Shown here: positions 51,849 to 61,995 of the stretch, in pieces | How the letters are laid out: each line of letters opens with the position of its first letter | How positions within the stretch are numbered: position 1 is the stretch's first letter | Assembly: GCF_905220415.1 (NCBI RefSeq) | Contig: NC_059546.1 | Coordinates: 4,836,001-4,900,000 of the forward strand | Length of the DNA stretch: 64,000 bases | Direction: 5' to 3' | Source of the DNA: Colias croceus | Taxonomy: Eukaryota > Arthropoda > Insecta > Lepidoptera > Pieridae | Notes under the pieces: generated by a model | Databases searched by the model: none | What the model was told of the DNA's origin: nothing | What the model saw: only the letters and a program-made list of their open reading frames with translations | Made by a program: the position numbers and the translations under genes

Positions 51849-52115
51849 ATGGGATTAAATCAAACCAAGGAAAGAGTTGTCATTAACGAAAGTATTTCCA
51901 ATGTTTCAAAGCTGGAAAATAAAATTAATATATTTGGAATCATAATAATTTTCATTGCAGTTATATTAACTATTTTTGTTTGTCGTGTTTTGAAACAACA
52001 GTGTATTAAAGTTGCTAGTAATTGGTTTAAAAAAGAAGTTATGAGTACTACTAGCTTATCTGTTCCTGAAATCAAGGTGGAAAGAACACGAGAATTAAAT
52101 AAAGTTGTGTATTAA
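51849..52115 (+). CDS. Small single-pass membrane protein ORF of the retrotransposon (unknown function)
   Basis: An 88-codon ORF lies between pol and the 3' LTR. It begins MGLNQTKE, matching the N-myristoylation pattern MGxxx(S/T). A hydrophobic segment at about residues 29-48 (GIIIIFIAVILTIFVCRVL) should span a membrane. Cys45 and Cys52 sit at its end. A polar tail of about 35 residues with Lys/Arg/Glu follows and ends in VVY. Its place is where env or ORF3 genes lie in some Ty3/Gypsy elements, but it has no signal peptide, glycoprotein features, fusion peptide or cleavage site that I can see, and it is far too short for an envelope. I do not recognise a family. It could be a genuine accessory membrane protein of this clade, a remnant of a longer gene, or chance. 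Confidence 0.55.
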   Translation: MGLNQTKERVVINESISNVSKLENKINIFGIIIIFIAVILTIFVCRVLKQQCIKVASNWFKKEVMSTTSLSVPEIKVERTRELNKVVY

Positions 52116-52701
52116 AAAACGTGTAAGTTATATTTCTTTGTGTGTTATTAAAATTTTAATGTCATGACGTTTCATATATTGCATTGTTATTGTATCTATC
52201 GTCATAGTGTAAGAGACGGGAACAATTTTAATTATAATATTTTCGTATTAATTGTGAATGATTTTATTTGCATGTTAATGTACTAGGTACATGATACCTT
52301 AATATTATACATTGCGTATTTTTTTTTTTATTAATAATGTTACTTTACATTATAATGTTTGTGTGTATGTAATGTTATGTTGTTCGATCGTAGGACTTTA
52401 TTAAATTGTATTGTTGGCAAATGGCCGCAATGATGCCAAGAGAGGACATCATAACGTTACATCAAACACCATGGCTGCAGACTAGTAATTTTTATATGTT
52501 AAGTATCTTTTTTAAAATAAATGTTCGTGTGTTTATAAAAATGTTTCACCGACTCCTGAACTAATCTTGTATTATGTTTCACTGTTCACATTGTTATTTT
52601 TGTCTGTCAGCAGAATTGTTAGGGTTCGTTGTGCGAGTTAGTAATCTAAATAAAGATAATTTAATTTGATTTTGTTTAAAAATGTTCCACATTTTTTTTT
52701 T
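52116..52701 (+). other. Untranslated region of the retrotransposon between small ORF and polypurine tract
   Basis: About 590 nt, AT-rich, with no open frame of note. The run of T at 52690-52700 directly precedes the polypurine tract, as in many LTR elements. Confidence 0.6.
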
Positions 52702-52717
52702 GAAAAGGGGGGAATAT
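52702..52717 (+). promoter_or_regulatory. Polypurine tract (plus-strand priming site)
   Basis: GAAAAGGGGGGAATAT lies immediately next to the LTR start at 52718, preceded by a T-run. This is the expected position and composition for plus-strand DNA priming. Confidence 0.8.
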
Positions 52718-52907
52718 TGTAGGTGCTGTGCTGACGCAGGATTTTCGGCCGCGTCGCACAGTCACATAGCGTCGCCCCTCAGTTGTCCCATAGCTCGCGC
52801 CACCGACCCACGTTTTGTAGTTAGTGAATATAAGTAATATATTTTTGTGTAATTTAGAAGAAATATAAAATTTAATTGGCCGCTATCTTTAATTTCATCT
52901 CCCTACA
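52718..52907 (+). repeat. 3' LTR of the Ty3/Gypsy element, 190 bp
   Basis: Begins TGTAGG and ends CCTACA, forming a perfect 6-bp terminal inverted repeat with the canonical TG...CA ends. It is GC-richer in its first third. No second copy is present in the window, so this is the only LTR, and the target-site duplication cannot be checked. Confidence 0.8.
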
Positions 52908-55900
52908 CACAGCAACACTAAAATGTTATTAACTATAAAGTCAATTAATAGTATTTACCAGTTTTATTACCCCAGGACCAGTTATGTAAAAATTACTATT
53001 TGGTATCTACTACTTTTTGTCATAGCTATAACAAAACAAGATAATTGAAAAGAAATGAAATGAAAAAAGAAGGAAATGTCCCTGCGCAATAATTATCGGG
53101 AGGAACTATTCGTTTAAAAATGAAGTAATCTCATTCTGGCTGCTCATCGGTAAATTAAATTTTTCATAGCTTTATTATTTTAAATTCTTAACGATGAACA
53201 AAATAAATCACACAAAATCTCGAAAATAAATAAATAAGTAATAAATAAGAGAGAGCAAACCATAACAAAGCGTATGAAATTATATTTAAAAAGTTAAAAA
53301 TCGCCGTTTTTGAAAAGTTTCTACAAAATTTTATATCGTGAAGCATGTGGGATTACACATGTAGGTACAACCTAAATTTGATTACATTGGCAAATTTTAA
53401 GAATAACTGAAATTCTTAGTATGAATATTGGATATGTAACCTACTGAAACGTTTTGGTATTAGCGAGCGAAAAATTGTACGTTATAACATCTCTCCACTT
53501 TCTGTCGACGGATGTTGCCAGTAGGGCAAATGCTACAATTTATTAAAAAAACGATCGGTGGTTATAATATTTTCCAATTAGGTTTGGTGTACTGTTACGT
53601 TTAATACATGTAAATAGTATACCATTCATTAAATGGCAAAAGGTACAAACATCGTTATAGCAGAAACTTTTGTGTAGGTATCGTGCCCAGTTAAAGTAAC
53701 AAGTAAAAATGTACGTGCAAAACAATTTTTCGCATTGAAATACTACGTGTTCGTTAGGAGATAATTGTCGGCGCCCGCGCGGATAACATTATCACGTACA
53801 AATAGCTCGGCTCTGTAAACAACTAGCAAGCTGTCTAATGCCGATAACAACGTCGGAATTTTTTATTTTCCTTACGTAGTTCTTTCTCGATCAAGTCGAC
53901 GATCTTAATATTAACACGATAATACAAGAGATTTTTCCAATATTGTGATAATCTTTCAGAACTCAATCGAAGATGCTAACATTGTAAATAAATTTCAATA
54001 AGCTACCTACAATGTACTTTATTTCAATACTTTACTTAATTGCATAAGAGTTTTTATCAGACAAAATGAAGATTAAAATGTTTCAAAATCACTGCGCCCA
54101 AAAAATTTAAAGTTCAATAATTTATTGCCCCAGTATTGATATTTTGAGAGCGAATTTTGCGTTGAAGGGATCATCCAGGCTTTCGATTTGCGAGGGGTCG
54201 TACAGAGAGTAATTAATTTGATTACGAAAAGTCAAAATAAGGTAGATTTGGAGTATCGTCGAAGTATCCCTGATAATTTAAAAATGTATAACGCATCACA
54301 TAATATCTATAAAATAAATATTGGTATTTAAAGAATGTTACTATTGATTAAAAAAAAGTCCCTACGTGTTATGTTTAAGAACAAAAACTAAAATATTATT
54401 TGAAGTCAACACCATTTTTGCTGATAACAATTTTTCAAGTAATAATATATAGGACGATCACTATTAGTGCAATAATAAAGAAGCAGAAAGCTAAATTGTT
54501 GTATTCGTTCTGATTACACGAGTTCAATAAGTTGAACAAATACACCTGATTAGTGAGCGTGGATTAAAAGCATCTGAGCGATTTTGTTACCCGATATCGA
54601 ACTAGCTTAGAGTCGCTATTCCATAAATATTCAGGATTTCCGCACTGTATTTGTATTTGCTTTCTGTTCATTTTGGTAGAAAGTAAGCGACACGTGTACA
54701 CGGTTAAGGACAATTTAATAAACATCCGCCGTTTAGTTGCAAAAGCATGCGTAGGTATTTATTCATCCATTACCAAGTTTATTTTTTCGAGTCTGTACCT
54801 TTTATATTTAGATTCTTTTCTGTTTAACAATATTGTTGATTCTCAACCTAAGGGCATTACTTACTACAATCCTGAATCATCTAAATAGTAGTGAATAATA
54901 ATACTTATCACTTTGAATTAATATGTTATCTGATGTTGTAATAAATGCTCTACTTCAAACAAATAGGTATTATTACCATTAAACCATTTGCTAAACATGA
55001 GTTTGTCCTATGTTATAAGTAATGAGCAGCTTTTTAACTCTACGTGTATGTTGAAAGTAAAATAAACATAAAAAAGTACGAGCAAATATCATTCGTAGCA
55101 TAATAGTTTCATTTCAATAATGCAAAAGTGCACGTATGCAAGACACGTCGGAGTCCAAGCGCGTCCATCTAGCTAGACAATACTAAAAAGCAGCTAGTTA
55201 GTGGAAGTTTACACAAACACGGCGGCTTGTTAACTGTAACTTGTTAATTTCGTTCCCCCTGTTTATAACTGCGACACTGCCGCTGTGTCAGCATTCAGAC
55301 AGTTGTATCACGGCAGTAGGCAACGACACTTCTAAAACAATTACGTTCACAAAATTACGTACAAAATATTTTTCACTTTAACTTTACATGTTTCATGCCT
55401 GCTGAAAATAAAAACAAATTCACAAGCATGCGAAACTCCCATAACGCATTTTAAGAACTCTAGAGAAATGCAATATCTTACGTAAGATTTTAGGGGCTTA
55501 TTTTCAATTTTGACCGGGTCAGTAAGAGAATTGGATGCATTGTATGGAATCAACAACGTTGAGGCGGACGTGATAAGTGTTTCGAAGGGTTTCATTCAAC
55601 TCCGTGCATTCATAACCTATTCCTATTTCGTCCGCACGTGCCAATATCACGGTATGAACTTTGTGAATAGTTATCAACGTAATATAATCATGTGACACAT
55701 TAAACAAGGTCAGTGTGTCACCTAGTATATAAACCTCGATGATCGTTGACGGCATAGAAGCAACTATTGATTTTATGTAAAAGTACAACTCGTGCGACAA
55801 CCTAATCGAATAGTCTTCGACAGAGAAAGCTTTGCGTCAGGCAATTAGTAAAGTCTCACTGACTAAATTGCAATTTTCCAATACGAATTGGCGAAAAAAT

Positions 55901-58900
55901 AGGCAGCAATATTAAGCAATTCATCGCGTAATCGGACTACGATTCACACTGAACTAAACTTTCAAGGTTCTCAAAGTGACAAGTCTAAATTAAATCGCCT
56001 CGAGACTGACTCTACGACTTCCACTATTAAGCCCTTTAATATAAATCCTTTAAAGCTTTAGGTAAAAATTTCAAAGAAACTTAATTTCGACTTAAAATTG
56101 GAAATTGCTTGAAATAAGAAATTTATTAAACTCATTTCTTTAACGCGTACAAATCCGCTATTTTCAGTGACGTCATCGATGTTATATAAACGGGAAATGT
56201 TTTTAAATTGGAACCAGGGCAGGAATTTTGAAATCAAATTACTAATTAAGCTGTCCGTTTCGTTCCGTCAGCTTACATTGCTTAATAAAACGCAGCTAGA
56301 AATTCGTTAATAGCGCTCTAGAAAAGAAAGTAGAGACCTTCAATGAAAGGCTTTCGTTTATTTGAAATCTCTCGAGAAATTGCTTGTATATTCGAATTTA
56401 CTGTGCGTTGTAAAGGTAACTGTTGCTAGGTTTCTGGAAAAGCACTTTTAAATATCAACGTTAAACGTGACCTAATTTGTTATTTTTACGATCTAAATAA
56501 TTTAATTAAGATAATGAGGTATAGTTACAAGCAATGAGAATTATTACGAAGTTATTGATCTGTTCATCTTTTCCGGCTAAATGCGTTTTCCAGTCTACCA
56601 CGTTTGTAATTGTACACAATATGCACGCTGTTCCTACACAAACGTTCGCTCTATGTGTGAGTGCGCCACGTGTAAGCTGGCCCACTACGAACTCCTCCCG
56701 GCTACTGCTCGCCTAGTACTTTGCTCTCGGCGCTGTAAGCGATCTTGTTTGCGAGAACTTTGAAGCGGATAATTTGTCTCCATACTAACCGGCTTGCGAC
56801 AGATCAACACGTGTAAATAGATTATCTTGATCGCGGCTCTTCTTTCAGATTATGTTCGTCTCATTAATGGATTACATCTTAGGTAATGTATTGATTGCAA
56901 AAGTACTTAATAACGTTTCAATATTGTGAATGTAATTTAATTAAAAGTAAACTTTGTAGTGTCTACAGCGTTTTTTTTTTCATATGTTTACGCAACATAT
57001 TTCGAGACTTGAAAACAGGAGTCTAGAGTGCTTCAATAAGTATGTAATGCGCGCCACTGCTTCCACATCATATTATAGGGTCCTCTATTACGTCGACTCA
57101 TAATATAAATTAATGTAAAAATCTATATAGTATAATAAAAAAAAGTTATGGGCGTTGGATATTAATTTTTTACATAATTTGACATCATTTATACATCATA
57201 ACAAAATAGACTCACGAATGAACTTTACGTTTGGATAAGAAACGAATAGAAAATAATTATAAAATTGCAAAACAATTTTAGGCAAAACTCTATTGCAGTT
57301 ACGTAATGACAACAGTTAAAATGTACCATTATATAACTTGTAAGTATGTAAGCGGCCTAGATCGCAGTGACGTAACGTTATAAATCTGAACTTTATGCGA
57401 ATTCCAATACCACGCTCCACTTTCAGTCCTTTTTAGTTGCACTGTTATTCAGAAACAATTATTTACAGTTTAGTTTCGTTACTACATATAAATTATTTTA
57501 TAAATACTCTGATTTATAAAATGTAATGCGATATAATTGTCCTCAATTATATTCTTATTCTTGTACTTTTTAGTACATATTATTGGGTTCAAAAACATTT
57601 TGTTTATACATAATAAATATTAAATTACATTACAACGAAGGTTCCATTGTGATCTATCTTTGTTAATTTACACAAATACCAATTGAAAGCTCACTCTAAA
57701 CGAGTAACAGAAGATATAAAAAACATTCATCATTCATTCAATAGTTCATATCCACTATAGCTAGAAAAAAATAATTTACTAAATGAGGTATACGAAGTCA
57801 TTATGGCTAGCGTTATCATTAAAATAAAAATTACAAATTATGAGTCTGTTAATCTAGCATCACTTCCAATATTCATTAAAAGAGTATCAGCCGAGATCAA
57901 TTCTCACCAGTGACGCGTATTTGAAATGATTCTGTATTAATGATGATCTGGATTTTTTTCAATTTTCATCAAAAGAGTTTTAGTCGAATGAATTCCAGCT
58001 AGTAACGTGACGCATTTTGTACTCAAGTGGTTACAATTGAGGTCAAACCGCTGATTTAATGCAAGCACTTTAAAAAAATAAAATAACATTCGTTAAAACG
58101 TTATGTATTTAAAATTTATTGTAGCGACTAATATGCTACTAAATGGCTTAACACTGAACTTGTTTTTAAATAAACGTATTCATCTCGCTAAGTGTTGCTT
58201 TATATGAAACAAGCAATCACTCTTGGAATAAAAATGTATGATGTCTTTATACAATATGTTAAAATAATTGACACTTTCATTCGTATAACTTGCTTGTAAC
58301 GATTATATTTTTTTTGTGGCAAAAGATGTAAAGCTAATAAAGAAAATTGAAAAAGCAATAAGAGTAGTGGTACATGCAAATTGTAACTGTACTCAAAAAT
58401 TACTTTACAAATATAAGATTGATTCAAGTGAAAAGCCCATTCAAGTAAAAAGGGTTGAAAATGCCGATTTTTTTAAATTTAATTGCGTTTCAAGGATTAT
58501 CTTGCGTATTATACTATATTATTTATATGCAATTTAAACTCGCTCTATATTTCGTCTATAAGTTGTTTATTTTCCTCATAGTTTGCTAGTTTATACTTGG
58601 TTACTTAACCAACAATAGTGTTACAAAAGGACATCTAACAAGGTAAATTTCTTGAACCGCTACATTCCGCTACGATGCGCGCTTATCCAGAGTCTACGAA
58701 ACGCTACGACAGATTTGGTCCGTATACATCTACATTATGTAGATATTATGTATGTATTACGTTTACTCATTTTCATGTGGACGTTTTACTCTTTCGATCA
58801 TTTGCGTAATGGTTATTAATTTACTATAATTTGAAATAAATAGTACTTCGGAATTATAAGTGCTGTAAATTAATTGGATCTGACAGGTTATTAAAGGGTG

Positions 58901-59039
58901 AAAGGGGAAATAGTCCAGCCATAATTTTACATTTTTCCCCTTACAACTTAAATGTATTCAAATGCATTAAATTTTACGTATTTTTCAATATCATACCGAA
59001 ATCGCTATCGTATTATGGCTACATCCTGGATGATTTGTA
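52908..59039. other. Noncoding stretch with several GC-richer islands
   Basis: No gene is supported. GC-richer patches lie at 53770-53900, 55140-55330, 55500-55730 and 56530-56860. The last shows two overlapping 60-codon frames and a CTTCTTTCAG string at about 56841 that could be a 3' splice site. A string at 58660-58720 (TACGATGCGCGCTTATCCAG) looks repeat-derived but is unassigned. Confidence 0.45.
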
Positions 59040-59245
59040 AAAGTAGCAAGACTCTCCACCCGTACCTTCGCCCGTATAGTCAAAGGAAATTCCCGTTGGA
59101 GTGAGATGTATCACCGCGGTAAAAGTAGCCTATGTTAATGATCTCATAAGTACCCTCAAAGAAAAAAATCATATCATAAAATTACTCCATTCAAACATTA
59201 AAGAAAGACAATCAAATATACTTTCGCATTTATAATAATAGTAAT
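59040..59245 (+). repeat. Decayed lepidopteran interspersed repeat, RTE-like 3' end (copy 3)
   Basis: Blocks CTCTCCACCCGTACCTTCGC, CAAAGGAAATTCCCGTTGGA, GTAAAAGTAGCCTATGTTAA and CTTTCGCATTTATAATAATA are in the same order as at 22085-22325, but more diverged. Confidence 0.65.
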
Positions 59246-60356
59246 AATGTAACTCAATTATTGACTGAATAGAGAAATAAATAAATATACTTATAGGTAT
59301 TTTTTTCCTTGTTAAAAACTGTTATACCTATAATATAAATAATGACGGCGACACTGCACAGTGTTGTCATATATTGCGACACGATAGCTGCATTACAAAA
59401 ATTTATTTTACCAACGATGTCTGCATTTACATACGTCATTATAATGTTAAGGGGTAGCGGGAAGGTTAAATGCGGAAGACTAACTTGATAAGGAAAGTCA
59501 ACAAACACACGTTGTTTCTTCTAGCTAACTTTTGCACAGAATATTCATTATGTAAAATAGATAAAAACTCAAGTGAGTTAAATTCATGAGTATATCTTAT
59601 AGTTCGTTGCATAACAATTATTACAGAAACCGCTCTGCCTAGTTAACTGTAAATATAGGGTTGCTGCATGGTTGGTTGAATAATGAATTATATTAATTTT
59701 ATAATTCATCTTTGCAACAATATTACATATTTCACACGCTCTGATCGCTTCAATTTTTATATGATAGCACATTTTATTAATATTAATGCAACATTTAATT
59801 TTCAAACCTGTTTTTATATATTATGTAATATGATAATACTCACGCATGAAGAAATTATTGTCAGTGGTTACCTCACATTAAAAAAATATATAGGCTGCCT
59901 TTAAATTAGTTTTAAAATGATGGATGAAATAAATATTTGTCTATTAAATAACACAGGATTATATTTTAGCTATTTGATTTACTTTACCGCTCATAAATAA
60001 ATCATAATAGGTAACTGCCTCGGTATCTGAAATTCCAAATATTTCAATTGATTGTAATAAAATAACATTTACCTAAATAAAATAGTAATAATGGATTACC
60101 TATTATCATTTCATATATTAAGGGTAAATATAGGATTCTTGAATTTTTATTAAAGACAAACACACGTGTGAACCCTCTCGTTGATTTCTTGAATCGACGC
60201 CAAAGTTTTCACGTCCTACAACGCATACATTGAATAATACATTACACATCTTTCATGTTATTTTACATTTATTTCTTCCATAAGTAATGAAACTTTTACA
60301 AAATATAAATCAGTACATTTTTAAGAATTTTGCTGTAGTATTTAATTAATAAAGTA
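59246..60356. other. AT-rich noncoding stretch
   Basis: No gene is supported. Short frames on both strands (59254-59508, 59584-59805, 59683-59904) overlap one another and lack motifs. Confidence 0.5.
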
Positions 60357-60395
60357 ATTGGTATTTTCCAAATATGTAATTTGGAAAATACCAAT
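60357..60395. repeat. Perfect 17-bp hairpin with a 5-nt loop
   Basis: ATTGGTATTTTCCAAAT (60357-60373) pairs exactly with 60379-60395 around loop ATGTA. Confidence 0.9.
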
Positions 60396-61844
60396 AAGGT
60401 AGAGAGCTTTTATATGTCTCTAAGGTAGGAGCTTCTATACGTTGAAAATATTGAATTTGCCTTCGAGCGTTTAAGTTTTTTATTCTTATATATACAAAGA
60501 AATATTAACAATTAGACAAAATAATGTACGGATTATGATAATAAAACTTTAATATATCCCCACAAGAAATTTAAATGACTGTTGCTATGCGAAGGTGTAC
60601 AGGACAGGAGACGCGAGGTACTATTCGTTTAAATTTTATTAAATAAAAACTCTTAAATGAAACTGCATGTATCTATATACCAACATGCATACATAATAAT
60701 TCATATTAAACTAATTATGTGATACGAAACATGCTACTTGAGAATTTTTAGGCAAGATTTCAGCTGACTTGACTTTCCGAAAAGCTTAAACAAAATCAAG
60801 ACTTAACCTAAAAATGTTAGTTCTTTCACTTGTTAATCATATGCTATATAAAATCGCCACTGTAAGCTCGTTACGGAGGTTTAACCTGATTATAACCCGA
60901 AGCGTCTCATTACATCGTGCTTTAGCAATTCAATGAGACACTTATAGACTCTTAAGTTACAAGTTAACGCTGCAAAGTCTATATGCTTGTTTTTAATACT
61001 TCTCGCGCTTGTTTTAATTTGGATTTAATAGATATAACGAGTACAGATATTAATTATTACAAGTGTAGCCAGTGAATCGTAAGGGTTCAATTTATTTGCT
61101 GTTAAATTAATATTGCCATTAATTTATGTTCTATATTCATATCTATACCATCTATTCTGATAGATGGATCAATGTCTTTTTAAAGTCTAATTATTGGTTT
61201 TCGATTGAACTAACCTTTGCTTTATTTAGTCTACCTACATAGAACATTAAATAAATATGTCACTACTCACAACTCAACACTATACATTAAGATTATGTAA
61301 ATGAAAATATACATTAATTAACGTTAAACTATACAGAAATAAAAAGTTACACAATACAACAAGTACTGCAACTTCAGTCCAAAAGTTTTTGTTGTAATGG
61401 AGCATTGCCAATAAAAATAGTTGAATACAAAGGGGTTGTTTGCTGTGTCAAAATAATTTACAGCATAAACGTTTACAACACAGATTTAATAGTTTGACGT
61501 TGCAAGGATAAGGGCTTCCTCGCTTACACGTGTGGCGTGGCTTTAGTGGGAAATCTACAAAGCGATTTTGATAGGGTTTCACCTAAGTCAATTTTAAACT
61601 GATCGATTGACACTGATTGTAAGGACTTTATGATAGGACTTTCTTTGGAAGTACAGAATTTATTTTAAGATTAGAAAAGATTAATCAAAATGGTTCATAA
61701 CATTATTTATGTTTGAGAAAAATAAACATGTGAGTATGGACGAGAAGACTTAGATTGAAAAAAAACTTTATCTTTATTCACAAGAAAGTTTGAAATTTTA
61801 TAATTAAGTAATATAAAACGTAAAATTTTAACAAAAATGAATCG
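60396..61844. other. AT-rich noncoding stretch
   Basis: Nothing identified. Confidence 0.5.
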
Positions 61845-61995
61845 CTAATGTGTTGCTAAGCGTAAAACTCGAGATCGGCTCGACCAATTCGGCCAATTTT
61901 TTTACGTTTTGGCACAAGAATGTTCTTATTGACAGAAAACACGAAAATGGAAAGGGACTATAGGGCAGAAAAGCGTCATCTGGGGCAACTTAAAA
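61845..61995 (+). repeat. Decayed non-LTR/SINE-type repeat fragment
   Basis: TGTTGCTAAGCGTAAAACTC, then GAGATCGGCTCGACCAATTC, resembles the conserved 'ACTCGAGAACGGCTGAACCG' block of lepidopteran repeats, the same block present inverted at 19490-19510. The edges are uncertain. Confidence 0.45.

Larger units (their letters stand above)
49302..52907 (+). mobile_element. 5'-truncated Ty3/Gypsy LTR retrotransposon, CsRn1/Kabuki-like
   Basis: In order it contains the 3' two-thirds of reverse transcriptase, RNase H, integrase, a separate small ORF, a polypurine tract and a 190-bp 3' LTR. Gag, protease, the RT N-terminus, the primer-binding site and the 5' LTR are missing. Recognisable pol similarity begins at about 49302 (in-frame VAENDIKKTAVITPFG) just after an in-frame TAA. 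Integrase signatures such as HIDLVGPLP, VERWHRSLKAALMARL and the C-terminal PPYDGPYRV...RLKPAY point to the CsRn1 clade, which includes Kabuki of the silkworm. The clade call rests on recalled motif patterns, not on a tree. Confidence 0.88.
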
